From positions 34,454,067-34,518,066 of the forward strand of contig CM060201.1 of NCBI GenBank assembly GCA_030562195.1: 64,000 bases of DNA, written 5' to 3'. The notes below the pieces were generated by a model. It saw nothing but the letters and a program-made list of their open reading frames with translations, was not told the DNA's origin and searched no databases. The DNA comes from Nipponacmea schrenckii (Eukaryota; Mollusca; Gastropoda; Lottiidae). Position numbers and translations under genes: made by a program. Below, piece by piece: positions 1-14,115 of the stretch (position 1 is its first letter; each line of letters starts with the position of its first letter).

Positions 1-1349
1 TATATTTCGATCGGCATAATTGTGTCAATTTATCTCTTACCTTCTGTCAAAACCTTTAGGTTTCGAATGTGAATACTACCATTTTACAGGCGTTTATTAA
101 ATCGAATAGAGAAAAGTCAGCATTTTCTGCCGATATAACAGTAATTTGTAAAACTAACAACTGAACAAGCCCTTCTTCTATATCTACCTTTCAACAACTA
201 TAGCCGAAATATCACAACCAGGTTCGACCAGGCTTTGATACATTGTTATAGTAAATAGGATACTTAATGAATGAATGAATGAATGAATGTAATCGAGCCA
301 CTTCCACAATCCAAGGGGTGTGTGGTCAAAACCTATCATGACAAGGGAGATAAAAATTTCATTATCAGATCGTATCAAGATAAGAAAGTCAGAATGACAG
401 ACCAAGCAAATTAGAAATTATTAGAAATGACAATTTCCGAACATTTTGTCTATCCAGTCTTTGAAGGGGTATCAATTTTGGTAAGGAACCCTTCAAGACT
501 GGTTGATAGCGTCTAGACAAAGTCGTCTGATTGACAGGGGGCGCAATGGATACTTGACGTCATACCTTCGATATTTGACATGGAGACGTCACGTGATTGA
601 ATTCTCGTCTTGTACGAGGCTTCTCAATTACCTGAGGGATGAAACGCGAGAAGATGAAAATTATCTCCAAATTTACGGCTTGGGCGCCCAATGTTGATAG
701 GGGGAAACCATGAAACGTATCTAAGTCTTTCATCTTTCTACCATAAACCAGCACAATATGCAGTTAATTAGCGGGTCAGAGATTTTCAGTCAAAAACGAT
801 TCATTGAGGTTAAGTGATGGAGGCCATATTTCAAAAGAACAGTCATATTTTAAGATTTTGGGAGTAAATTAAAACGATCATGAGTTAAGTAACCGCGGTT
901 GAGTTTCAATGCAGACGACAGTAGGGGATTAACAGACTTGTTTTCAAATCATCAAGTTCTCGCGGACGTGAATGCATGTTGATTGCATGATTTAGGGTTG
1001 CTAAGACGCCATTTTGAAAAAAAAAATGTAACCTCGTCGAAAGTAATGTAATTTTTAGTTTATAAAAGAAGTCAAATTAAATCACATAGTTAGAGGACAA
1101 CCTCTAATCACATTTAGCTTCATTCAGTCATTTTTATTCCATTTGCTCCGTGACTGCACAGCTTTGAATTATAACTTCCGATTTCTGTAGATCTATTTCA
1201 GATAACCAGAAAATCCAATTTGAAAGCAGTTCAAGTTTGAAAGTACATAGCTCCCAGACTATGTGTTATGTTCAATAAAGCATATCAAATATGTACCGGC
1301 AGCAAATGTTTACCGGAAGTGACCTTACGTTTATCTCTTTTAATTCCAG
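1..1349. other. Upstream intron of Lhx1/5, no exon seen
   Basis: This stretch lies before the homeodomain helix-3 exon and should be intron of the Lim1 gene, because the visible exon starts mid-homeodomain at a splice acceptor. There is a short GAAT tetranucleotide run near 268-290 and a TGACGTCA palindrome at about 555. No LIM-domain or homeodomain helix 1-2 coding sequence was recognised. Confidence 0.5.
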
Positions 1350-4300
1350 GTTTGGTTCCAAAACAGAAGATCGAAAGAGCGAAGAATGAAGCAATTAAGT
1401 GCGCTTGGAGCAAGGCGGCACTTCTTCAGGAACCCACGGCGTATGAGAGGGCTTCGACCCGGAGAGGATATGGCAGATAGTCCCGATATGATGGGCGGAC
1501 CACAATTCGGTTACCTCGGAGGTAAGTCTCGTTTAATATTCTTTAATATGGGTTCAATCCTAGAAAAACAACTGTTTTATGCCATTGAAATATAAATGAG
1601 AAGAGCGTTATTTTCACCTATTTGAGTACCGTATATCAAATATACTAAAATCAGAATCTATGTTATGCATACACATACAAAATTTCGTTTCAAAATAATA
1701 TTTGGTTATATATAAGATTTTGATTGCAATGAAAGTGTTACGTATATCTGTTTAAGTCAATTTTATATCGAATACACATTCCAGGGATTTAGGGATTATT
1801 TTGTTTAAAAAACGTGTTTGATTTTTACCCCTCATGTACATTACGTGAGGGTCTAGCTAAAGTGACAAAATAGCTGGGCTGTGGTTAATGTGTACTGTAT
1901 GCCATATAATGATTAATGGATTCTTACTTAACCCTTTACCCTCCATTCTTCTCAACATATTTATTCTATACCTATTGGGAGGTAGGGGGTTAACTCATTT
2001 TTCATCGCCTTAAAGCGACTTTTAAGAAATTTCACAATGTTTCAAAATAAACGTTAAAATTTTAATATCAATTATATTGAAATCAACGTTTTGGGTATAT
2101 AAGTTTGTAACTGACGTTCTTTTTTGGCCTTACGGCAAATCAGTCCTATATCGGATTTTTCATATAATATTTTTTCAATGGAGGATTTTTATTCCACTAT
2201 ATCTCAACATAACTGATATGATATTGAGATTAAAAAGGAATTAACTAATTTTATTTTCCTGACACGTGAGTGATCAATGCTTAATTCGATTTTAAATTTG
2301 GTTTCGAGAATAAGTTGTATGGAGTAGGACCACTAAACAAAAATATCATAATTTACAGCACATCTCTCTGACATCTTACCGAGTTGTGAATATCTGACAA
2401 GCTTAGGTATCAAATATTAAAATTACACACTTTAAAATCGAGAGAGTGTATCTTTAAAGACTGGGTGTGAAATGTATTTGATAGTCACTGGAGTGTAGAA
2501 ATATAGATATTATACCATTCCGGCTCTCAAAACCTGCCCTACTCCATACTCATACAGGGGCACATGGAGTACAACTACTATTGTGTCGGGTAGGCACCCC
2601 CGGGGACCATGTTGACTCCCCACAGTCTTAGCTGAATGCTTGGCGTCAAGTTTAGATCTACTTGTCAACCTTTGTCACTATAAGGTTAAAATATTCCCAT
2701 ATTTTGAACAATACCGTCATGTAGGCCTTTATTTATCTCCGGTTTGGCAGTTGAAAGATTTACATATTGAATCCCTCGGCTTAAATGGGGAAAAGTTATT
2801 TCTGTTTTCTGCACTTTGATAGTGTATAGGCCACTTCTCATTGCTCTATTACAAACTCATTTCGTAATCTCTTTTGACTCACTTTATTTAACATAGTTGT
2901 TGCAAGTTCAGTTCTTCTTCGTAGAAGTAATATTGGCCTTTGTAAAGTATTTATATATTGTTCGGCTATTTCTGAAGACATAGGTTCCTTATATGTATGT
3001 ATATAAACACCTTGATGAATATCTGAAGTATATTTTTCAGTCATAAGGTGAAAATATAAGGATAAAGACTAAAGACAATAAGGATGTAAAACTCCGTTCC
3101 AATTCGCAAGTTTAATAATTCGGGCACATACAGTGTACTACTTCAATTCATGTTATTTCCAAGCGTCTTCTTGTCTCAGTATTTTGTTAACAAGGAACTT
3201 AGCTGAACAATATACATGGGCACGCTTGTTTTTTAGACGATATTTTCTATCATGCAGTTTTCTTAGCGTTTAATCAAATTTTCGAATTGAATGTCAACTC
3301 GCCTTAAGGATAACTAGAAGAAAATTCCAATCGAATCGTGAAAAAATTTCTCTTTTAATATTCTCACATTGAAATGTAAATTCAATTCTTGAAGTTTTGG
3401 TTGAAAAAACATGGCAAGTTATTTTAATTTGAGGCAGGATTCCGTCTGCAGTTTTTCTCGCGTTTTGACCATTATTATGTTACGGATAACAAGATGGCAT
3501 CAATAGGTCTCATTATTATTCATAGAATTGCAGGAATTAGATTTGATTCTGTCAGGAATTACGATCAATATTTCTCTGATACTCCAGCCTCCTGCAGATC
3601 TTTCCAACAACTAGCGATTTGGAATTATTTTACTCAATATACATGGAAATGATGTAGGGTTAACGCCCTGATGTCGTGTTCCAGAGACTGCATGTATAGT
3701 GATTTAAGTGAACGTCCTTCAGTGCTATGATTTCCAAAATTGAAGAAATCTGAAACAAAAGCTAATATTTTATATACTATACTTCTTCAGCTTTACCTTA
3801 TTTCTTGAGCAATAAATTAGAATAGCATAATATCGCATTTACGTATTTAACCGAGGTTGTTATCCTTGTAAAATATAGACGTTTCTTTCTTTCTTTATAT
3901 CAAAATTAAATCTATAAAGAAATTCAAGCAGAATACTGCGCTTTATATACTCTACGGATACAAATTAATGCGATCGCAGATAGGTCGCATTTAACGCATT
4001 AATTTCTATCTCGCAATAATTTGTAGCCTTACAGTAGATATAATGAGTATAGAAGATGCAGCTAAATATGAACGGACAGAATACACGTACATGATAGAGC
4101 GTATCCTTGATCATAAACTATTTTCAAACCAACATGTATTTATATTGTAAATGCTTTGTCTTGTAATTCGATTTCATAACAAATGCTCGAGAGACAACTA
4201 GACAAGTATAAAGTACATCACACCATATTGCTAGATGTTGACTCACTGCAAGTTGTTTGTATCCTTCGACAGATTTAGAAACATACTTTTTTATTTTACC

Positions 4301-7300
4301 TTTTAGATTTAACAAGTTCTCGAAACCTTGTGTTTTGTGACAATTTGTTTAATCTTTAGATTTTCTGGTCACATGACATGTTTGCAAGTTTTGCCATAAA
4401 CGATGACTTTCTAAAATTGTAATTCTGTAAACTAGTATCCTACTGTATTAAAATGTTCGTAATTTTACCTTTTTGGTCAGTACAAGTTGTCATAAGACAT
4501 CTGCGAATGTATGAACTGCAAATGAACATCTGATGTACCTTCACAAAACCCTTTATGAAAGGGCATAAATGTATATCTAATATACCAAGACTATATTTAA
4601 TAATTATAAAAAAACTAATGTTTATCGAACCAAATGTTACAAATGTCTCTTCTCTTTCAAAACCTTTTTAAATCTGATCACTTTGAAGTAGATATGTTCT
4701 TTATTCTTCACTATACAACAAGTAAACCTGTGTTCCAGCTACTTGTTGAGTGAGTGATTTTGTATCTGTTTGAAGTGGAACACCTGTTAGGGGTAGGGAC
4801 GTGTCTCGATCACCCAGAAGCTGATTTTATTCTAAGGTTTTATTCTAAGGTTTTATTCTAAGGTTTTATTCTTAAGTTTTATTCTATGGTTTTATTCTAA
4901 GGTTTTATTCTCAAAGTTCAAAGATTAAAATTTGGAAATTATTGGTCCCCACCCAATATATGGTTATTATTGAATTGATAACCTTGAAACTGAATTGATT
5001 TAATAGACATTAAACCATATGTGATCTGAATCTGCAATTAAAAAATCAAGAAAATGATGTTGTCATTGGCGATAGTGAGGTCTTACCAACAGCCTTAGAA
5101 GGATTATCTTGGAAATTTATTTTCTCTTCTTACAATCCCATGCCTACGCGTAACTCCTTCTTTACAACTAAAGTATTTTAAAAAGTTATCAAAACTATGA
5201 ACCCTCTTTGTTGTATCTATTCAATTAATCCCAAATAGTCTAACATGCCTCATCTTGCATATTTTAAATTAAATATCTTGCCGTCTTTCAAGATCTGAAG
5301 TGTATAGAAAACACCTATATAGGTATAATAACAATACAATGTTTTCTTATTTAGGTTTGCCTCAAGGAGTTGTCTTTATGTCTTTATTCTTTATGTACCT
5401 TATTCTTGACTAAGACACAATGTTTAGTCAAAGGCAAGCAATTTTAGACTCAAATTTCAAACGAATTTTTGACCGGTTACAGAAAAAATATCTTTGTGAA
5501 AAAACAATGACTTTAAGTTGGTTGGCATTCAAAAAGTTACTTTGTGTGTCATTGAACAATTAGCGACCCAGAATTGAGACGACTTAATTGGGTTGTAAAC
5601 CATGTTGAAGACATTTTAAAGAAAGGAGATCCGCCCTCACTTGATCTATTACCATTGCCCAGTACACATGTACATTAAGACGATGGAATAGATTTTGTTT
5701 AAGGGACAGAGAGAAAAATCTAAACTAGAATGTATAATTTGTATTTAAACGTTCATTCTAACCATGTTGTGACACAAGGCCACAATGTATCTCTACATTA
5801 AACATTATATGACGTTTATGTTCTGATCTGTCTTCAACTGTTCTGCATCCAGCAGCTTCTTTGTCGGGTTTGAGCGTCTTTTCTTATTCATTCATTCATT
5901 CACCCATTTATTCCTTCACTAATAGGTCTCCTTTGTTTATAAATTACTCTTTTTCAAGTAAAAACATGAAAATCGTCCTCACCTCATTAATTCAGAAGAA
6001 AGAAAATCGTTGTCAAGTTATTGACAACTTTGTTGATAATGTGATAATCTTCACGACAATTTACCAAAATATAGATCACAGTGTGGATTAACTTAACCCC
6101 TTTAAAAACTGTATATTTAATATATATTACCATTCAGTGTGAATAACTGTAATCTCTCCACTTTTACTTCAATAAGACAACTTGTTCAAAGACTTCTATG
6201 AAGGGGCGCCATTAGGTCAAAATACGAGTACAAAAATATGAACAAAAAATCGGTTTAAAAAGTTTTATATATCCAAATGCATTTAAATGCAAATTTTGAA
6301 TAGGATTTGTTGTCAGATATTTGCTAGTTATTTTGATTTGTGTAGAAATATGAAACCGTTTGAAATTCGACTCGTCGGGGCGTAGCAATATGATACAATA
6401 TTGCACATTGTTCAAAAGAATCGTTTTTTTGTATTAATTCGGTACGTAAGAAAAATAGTCAAAGCGTGTACCAATTCGTTCTACGGTTTTATTTCTTACC
6501 ATTCAAACTCAATACACGGTGTGTAAATAAACCAAAGAGATTCAAAGCCTTGTTCTACCTCGCTCTATCGCTCTGGTGCCTCTAAACGACAGGGGTTCCC
6601 TGGCCCTTTATTCAGTCGCCGTGTCGCAGAGTACACTAAACACACTTAAAGGAAATTTTTTTCCCCCAAAAAATGTTGTCAAACTGCGTTGGGTAACATT
6701 CGGGAATTGTAGGGTTTTTTGGTGTTTTTGGCGAAAAACGTCTCAATTGAATATTATGGGCCAACAAATGCATGAATGTCTTACAGAGACCTAAAATGGA
6801 CGATTTCATGCATCTTTCCTGGGTAGCATCTTTTGATATATAGTTTACACACTCTGACGGCTTAACCCATTATTTCTTTGAACTTGTGTTGTTCTTTTTG
6901 TACGAATTGAACAATATTTTATTTTGATTTCAATTTATTGTAATAATGTAATTTAAACTGGTTAATTCAGCCTATAATTTCAAAAAATTATTAACTTATA
7001 TTTCAGACGGTGGGGGAGATTTCTACCCAGGTTACCAAGGTGGTTATGGTGAATTTTTTGGAATGGGACCTGGGCCAGACGGTCCAGGAAATATGAATTT
7101 TCTACCTCCTTCCTCACAAGGTATGTAAAAATTATCTCCCTTTCAAATCATATTGGCCATTTTTTGCGTCAAAGGTCGAAGTATACTGTTTGCAGCCAAT
7201 CTTTAATTGATACTCTGAATGACTGTATGATATAGTTTTTGCTGATGATAGTTCGATATTTACGTATACGGTATTCAAACGAAATTTAGAAGTTTTATAT

Positions 7301-10300
7301 CTTTAACGAAATGTGCCAGTTATGCTGGTGATAAATTGTGATAAATCGACTAACCAAGATATTCAAAATTTAATTAACATTTGACACAGCGTAGAGAGCA
7401 AATATGTCAATTCCATAAGAACCCGGGCTGCATGTTGATAGGTATGTCCAAGAACTGTAAGCGATATGGAAATTATCGGGAATCTAACGGGCCGTTATCT
7501 AACAGTATCTTACTATCGGTAATTACTGGAGTTTTATTACCAGTTAATTAGAGTCTACACCACGACCGCTGTATATTCTCTATCACTATCTTGGTTACAC
7601 AATAGCCTATCTATAATGCGTAAATAGTCAGGTTTAGGTTACGTTCACCCTTCAACGCATACTGTGATTCTGACATTCCAGAACTAAACATTAGATAAGG
7701 CCCAGAACGAACTAGTCATACCCGGAACTTATTTGGATCATGGTATTCCTGCGATAAAGTCAAAAAGGCATATTGAACTGGCGTTAATTTGCCACCTAAC
7801 TAAACGAGAGACATACGTAAATAAGTCCATTTGTTATCGTGGATCATTGCAGATGGTCAAGAAAAGGCACAAGTTTTTTAAAAAAGAAACCTATATGGTT
7901 ACTAAGATCATTATGGCGAATATTCGAGACGGTTTTTGTGTGGTTTTATCAGAATTATTTCACTTCGTATACCAACTGAATATTTTCCATGCGAAATGAT
8001 GTAAGGATGAAGTATTGAGTTAGCCGAATCTGGGATAAAAGTTACAGATATAAGCAACTATGTATTACGAAGCCGATTGTATAACATGTGTACCACTCGG
8101 AAACATCTGATCACATTCCTCTTACAACCCTTCAACACCACAGCATGGTGAAGGGTTAACATGCTCAGGAATGTTAATGATACCGAGACTTCATATCTTT
8201 GCATGCTTGTACATTCAACCCCCCCCCCCCCCCACCACCGTATCGATATAGGTAATATTGAAATACCAGCATTTATATTCTAAGTCTTTTGGTCGGTACC
8301 TCTACGAAATGCACGACAGACTGTTTTTTTGGCTATACAACTATTAATGAGCCAAACTGGACATTGTTCCAAAGTTCTTTGGCTTTTACTGGGTTTCACA
8401 TAAGGTTCTTCATATCTAGGTATATTTGAACATAACGTTATGTTGTGAGCCAGACTGCTTTACGCTTAATTCGGCCACAAATATTTCCATTTCCTTCAAA
8501 ATTCTTTTTTTTTCTATATTTCTCTATCCTTATGAAAGAGAGATAGTTGGTATCAGAGTTAGAAATCGTTTTAGAAGCCGTTAGCATTTCACGACCGCGG
8601 GGTACAAAAGATCGAAGGATGTCAACTGAAGAACAAAACGATGAGTTTGACTGTGAGAAAAGATGGTAGAGATTAAACTTAGATTTATATTCATTCCATC
8701 TCAAGACCCGTTATCTCTATTCCAATAGAACTCCTCGTCTTTAATTACACTGGCATCGTGGACCAGATCAGAATGTCTGATAGCCCAACACTGAGACAAG
8801 AAACCAAGTCATAACGTCAACTCTCCTCTTGCTTTATTGGAAAATTATCCACAAAACGCCGTTTATCTTACAACATTCGGAACAGTTGGTTTAACTAAAT
8901 ACACTTATTTAGAATACCATATTATCTTGTTGTTAACACAGACGATGTATAGCTTCTGGTCTGGTGTACGGTAAAAATGGTAGTAGCCAATCGTGTCTGC
9001 ACCGTGTCCAGACTCCGTAGCCTGTGTGTTCACCTTGCACCAATACGGACACTGTATACCTCATCTATTCGGGGCTTGAACGAGGAATAAATCTTTTTCC
9101 AAAGTTTAAGATAGTTCATGTGTATGAAGAAATGTCTGTACCTGTATGAAATACGGTTCTTTTAATCCCAGAAGTGTCCAATATATTTCTACAACATTCA
9201 TCATATCAATTAATGAATTTCAATGGAATTCAATTGAATCTTTTGTGTATATTGATTTAAATGATCGACTCTGGCTTACGTTATGAATCCTTCGAAACAC
9301 TTTCTGTTTAGAAATTTCCGACCAGTTTCGAGCGATGTCAAGTCTTGAGCTATCGTCTGACAATACAAGGAAAGGAAAAGCCGTCCTTATCTTTACCCGC
9401 CTTGTGGGATTTCTGGTCATCGATTACAGCTAGAGCGGGAATCAACCAAGCGACTATTTTGTTTTGACAGACGATTTTTCTAATGATCTTTTGATTACAC
9501 TTGGACTCTGCTTGTGAAAGAAAGTTCCTGTTGGGGTTCTTGAAGCGTGTGATAAATTCGATATCCCTGGTTCTTCCAGTAATATCAGACGTGAGTTATC
9601 GACTGGTCGGACAGATGATAACGGAATGGGTTGAATTGTGAGATGGTAGGAACGCAAGACAAGAAATCTGGTCGGAAAGATAACGTCACAGTCTTTAAAG
9701 TAACGAACGGAAAACTAATAACATACACGTTTAAAAATATTTTTTGAATAAATATTTGATATTAAATCCTTATAATGTTACAGCAAAATTATTGAATTTT
9801 AATGATTAAATGGTGCAGTTGTAAAGAATTCAGAACTACTATTTCGGGTGCCAACAAAACAATAAACCAATAAAGCGAGTGGATATCTTAAATTTTAAAA
9901 CATAAAAAAACTTACACGGAAACAAGATTTTTTCTAACATTAATTCTAAATGCTTTATATTTAGCAATACGAAAATATCGGATAAAAAAAGATTCACAAG
10001 ATCAATTGATCGATTCAGTAATAAAAATGGGTAAACACTATAAGAATAATGAATAAACTTAATAACAAAATACCTTTTCAATCAAAATTGGTCTTAAAAC
10101 AAAAATGAATCGTAAAACATTTTGTTGAAACAGGTACAGACAGATTGTACAATCATTGCAAATGTTCTGGTTGTCAGAGGACAAGCCAAGCGAAATAAAC
10201 TTTCGGAATTATTTTGCCAGTTGATGATTGTAGATTAATGGCTACGGGTCGTCAGGGTCAGGCTCCGGAACGATGCTTTTCTTCTTGTTGATGAGCACCC

Positions 10301-12783
10301 CCATCTCTACTGTTTTGAGAAGATGCCATCATTTGGATGCCGACTGTCATTTAATTCTTTCTTATATATGAATATAATTACATGACAATACTGCAGGGTT
10401 TTATTTCATTACTAGTTATTTGGGGACTAGATATACATTTACCCTACTGTTCGGCGATTCTTATTTTTAACCATTGGGCAATAGCCTATATTTCGAACAA
10501 ATATAACTTTGTTGCTACTAAATTGAAATTATTATAAAAGCCCAAACCTCCAACCCATTTTACATAAAGTCAAAAGCTGTAAATTTGTCCTTTATCGGGT
10601 AAGAATGGGACTTTTGTTTACAACAGTGCCTTGGGACCTGCATTAGGCGACACGAAACGTCGGAATCCCCAGACAATAAATATCTCGAGTATAACAAACA
10701 TGCAAGAGCCTGACGAATCTTTAAATAAAGGCCAACGTCCTGGAACAGTGATTCTGTGGCACTTCACGCCAAGGGCAATCTCATCGTTTCGAGTCGCTAC
10801 CCACGCGAAATGAACATGGCGGACACTCGGATTTCTTACAGACGTCATGAATTCTCGTCTCGCGCTGTTACTCAGACGTCAATTCCATGTGACGTACCAC
10901 CAGCTGATTTGGTCGATTTCTATGAATGACTATCGAACATGTGATTGTCAGAAACACAATGCTCTATTGTCCTTTTCTTCAAGACCATGTCATAAACAGG
11001 AACCGAAAATAATGTCTTGTAAGCGATTCAGTTAATATACAACTTTTGAATACAACGTTTCAAAACAGATTCCTCTGACTTTGAGTAAGATTTAACTATA
11101 TCCAACTTTATTTACTTTTGCTAAACTTTTGATTGAGAAATAAATATATAAAGAGTATATTGATGATAGAAATTGATAAATGGAAATGGAAATGAATACA
11201 CTCCTGAATACCGATTCAAGAGAAGGGGCGAATACATCTTGAATGTACTCGACAATGTGCAGTAATATTTCCACTTCCGAGTACTTAATAAATCGTTATA
11301 ATCCTTCCAGTTTCATTCAGCTTTATTGTTGTTTAACCGGCAGTCACTTTATACTATATAATATGGGATATGATAATATTTCTGAAACAACCTTTCAACT
11401 TTATTGATATCTGAACTTGCAGTTAGTTTACTTGTGATAACATCACAATTATCATAGAATAGACTCTTATCATAGAATTTTTCCTTTAACTTCTACACCA
11501 TGCAATGACGAGATATCGGTCAGTGTTATCTGCATAACAATAACAAGAAAATGCATGACTTCAAGGAAAATTTTATTTCCGATTCGGTCCAGCATAAACT
11601 ATTCTCAGAAGCTTTTGTTCTTTCTACACGAACCCCAACATTTAGATTACGTGTTCTCACATTTGCATGTGCGCGTCCATCACGCGAGCGGTGTTTTATA
11701 ATTATAAAGATAAACAGAAGGGAAGAAATTGTACGTGATGGCACATAAATGTCAACTATTTTCACATCAACGATATCGACAAGATTCTCTCCTGTCATGA
11801 CAACTTTATCCAGGCTACCCGACAACCACTTCCGGTTAAAGATTGAGTATTGATCACCAACTCGACCAACCATTGCTCATCTACTTCCGGCTAATCACTC
11901 TATCAATTATTTTCTTCTAAAAACCTTCCGACCTTTTCTCCGTCATTTTTTCACTAAAATTCTCGTTATGTAGAAGATAATGTGTTGATATCTAAAAAGA
12001 ACTGGCACATTGGTTTCACAGTCCTCAATTTTGAGAACAAAATGTTTCAGAAATACACCTATATAAGCTTTGAATGAACACATACATTGACATAACCTTA
12101 GTAAATTTGACCAAGCCATGCATTCAACATACCTTACTTTCCGCTAAAAATTCGTATGAACAGAAATCTTATAAGAATGTCCCCAAAGGCATGAAATCTT
12201 ATAAACGAAATAATTCTCTTAACCCGCATCACGCCATTGTGAGTTGCTACAGTTCCATTGACGTAATACACAATAAGATACAACGTTATCACGTGATTTC
12301 GCCATAATATTAAGCAACGTGGTGCTTCCCGCCAATGTCTATTAAAATCATGGATGATAAAACGCAACGGTACATAAAAGTCGTTACAGCCACTATATGA
12401 TATGATAGTATTCGTGGCGTTCAAAAATTTTTTACTATCTTTGAGTAATAATAGTGTAGAGTCCAATATTAAGTTTTATCATTTAAAGCAGTGGATAATA
12501 GGACCTCAGAAATAACTAAAATTAGAATTTAGATTAGAATTGTGGATTGATCATGTGACTAATATTACCTCTCTTTTTTCTATTTTCAGGAATGCCACTT
12601 CAAGGTCCAGATGGTTCTTTCATGCATCCAGATATGATGCCACCCTCCTCCACGCCAGAACCCTTGCCCCCACTCCACCCTGATGGACCCTTCGTACCCA
12701 TGCGCTCAATGAACGGTCCACCATTCAGCCAGGCTTTAGCCGCTCAATCATTAGGACATCATAACGAAATGGAGGCTTGGTGA
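1350..12783 (+). CDS. Lhx1/5: LIM-homeobox transcription factor Lim1 (Lhx1/Lhx5), 3' part
   Basis: Three coding exons are visible: 1350-1521, 7007-7120 and 12590-12783 (stop TGA at 12781). Donors are GTAAGT and GTATGT, acceptors are CAG or TCAG, and phases agree (carry 1, carry 1). The first visible exon begins exactly at the third-helix homeodomain motif [16 protein letters not shown] (W48, N51, R53 of the homeodomain), followed by [17 protein letters not shown], a continuation diagnostic of Lhx1/Lhx5. The remainder is a Pro/Gly/Met-rich tail with [13 protein letters not shown], a Ser/Pro stretch, and a C-terminus ending HNEMEAW, which matches the conserved EMNEAVW-like end of Lim1 proteins. 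The family is nuclear, binds TAAT-type DNA and acts with Ldb cofactors in head organiser, kidney and neuron development. The LIM domains and first homeodomain half must lie upstream of the window; I saw no such exon in 1-1349. The visible part encodes 159 residues. Lhx1 and Lhx5 cannot be separated here; many invertebrates have one ancestral gene. Confidence 0.93.
1522..7006 (+). other. Lhx1/5 intron (between homeodomain exon and Gly-rich exon)
   Basis: A 5.5-kb AT-rich intron bounded by GTAAGT and TTTCAG. A short tandem run of a 14-bp unit (TAAGGTTTTATTCT and variants, about six copies) sits at 4830-4913. A run of ATTC repeats is at about 5886-5905. No convincing coding exon was found inside; the short ORFs here lack family similarity that I can recognise. 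Confidence 0.6.
4830..4913. repeat. 14-bp minisatellite in Lhx1/5 intron
   Basis: Units reading TAAGGTTTTATTCT follow one another about six times with one or two substitutions per copy. It is a simple local tandem duplication. Confidence 0.85.
7121..12589 (+). other. Lhx1/5 last intron
   Basis: A 5.5-kb intron bounded by GTATGT and TTTTCAG. It contains a 16-17 bp poly-C run at about 8218-8234 and otherwise unremarkable AT-rich DNA. Several 60-115 codon ORFs occur on both strands (for example around 9839-10081 and 11526-11873), but none carries a recognisable domain or a splice context. Confidence 0.6.
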
Positions 12784-12819
12784 CGTTATGAGTTATATGA
12801 ACAGATGATGTGAGTAATA

Positions 12820-12919
12820 TGACGTCATATCCCCTTATAGTTGCCACCTCAAAAATTGAAATGACGTCATATTTGAATACGACGTCATGACAGAAAGGAG
12901 AAATCTGGTGATGACGTCA
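12820..12919. promoter_or_regulatory. Cluster of four CRE-like TGACGTCA sites
   Basis: TGACGTCA occurs at 12820-12827, 12862-12869 and 12912-12919, and CGACGTCA at 12880-12887. This 8-bp palindrome is the known binding site of CREB/ATF bZIP proteins. The sites begin 37 bp after the Lim1 stop codon, so they lie in the transcribed 3' region. Whether they act as an enhancer is inference. Confidence 0.4.
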
Positions 12920-13699
12920 AGCATAATATCGGTATAAATACGAGTTTTTGGTACTCTGGTAGTCTGTGGTCGGTTGCTGAAACTTTATGGTGTGTTGTTC
13001 TTACAAATTTATACAGGGTGATTTTCTTGGTGGACTAAGAACTAAATGTTAATAAGTGTATTCTTTTATTTATTTTCTTTCCAAAAGACAACTCTCAAGA
13101 AAAAATTAAATCCAGATTAATATTCTTCTGGATCAGAAAAGAGCCGACTGGAAGTTTGCGATAAAGGATAAAGTGTTCGAGACTAAAAGTGCTGAAATCC
13201 ATACAGGAAACCCTTACCAGGAAAAGACTAAATAAGATAATCCGTTGGGATATATCAGAAAGGGTATCGTTGTCCTATATTAAAGTTGTCAAAAGAGTGC
13301 TCAAGAAACCACAATTTACGTCAAAGTGTTCAAACAATTTGTGTCTGAGGTGTTCAAGACTACATATTCCTTGTAGTCGCTGTGTATTTGAAATCCAGTA
13401 TTTCAATGGGGTAACTTTATGTGGTGTTCTCCTCACAAATCCCTGGATTTTGTTGTTTTTATGTTTTTAGTGTAAAATTATAAGCAGAGACAGCATTATT
13501 TATTTTGTTGTAAATTGTTATAGATGGTTTGTTGTGGGATTTATTTCAATAAGGCTGCCATCTTCTTTAACTCTCGGAATAACAAGTTCAACAGTTGTAT
13601 TGTTGGTACAAATGCAAAATATATTTTAAGACAATTTGAAATTTATAATGCATATCTTTATCATTTGAATAAGAATCCATAGCCACGAAATATCATTTA

Positions 13700-14115
13700 A
13701 ATTCAAGATGGCGTCATATTGCCGCTGTCTTTCTATTTATGTTCCGAAATCCAAGATGGCTTAACATTGTCCCGATGATATTAATGATAGGCTATACTGG
13801 TTCACAAAATACCGTTATATTTCCGCCAGTTGTTCTTAGAGCCCCAATGCTTTAACTAATCTTCTGAAATCCAAGATGACGTCATAATATGTTGAAATCC
13901 AAGATGGCGTTGTAATGTTTTGAAATCCAAGATGGCGTTGTAATTTTGAATTTTGAATGTTAAAATGGCGTCGTAATGTTTTAAAATCCAAGATGGCGTC
14001 GTAATGTTTTGAATTTTGAATGTTAGAATGGCGTCATAATGTTAAGAAATCCAAGGTGGAGTCATATTGTCCCCGATGTGTTATATAATGTACAGAAATC
14101 CAAGATGGCGTCAGA
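13700..14115 (+). repeat. Degenerate tandem repeat with AAGATGGCG core
   Basis: A unit of roughly 30 bp containing GAAATCCAAGATGGCGTC and ATAATGTT recurs about ten times, irregularly spaced, between 13700 and 14115. The core AAGATGGCG resembles the YY1 consensus. The copies diverge by several bases and are partly interrupted, so this looks like an old array. Confidence 0.75.
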
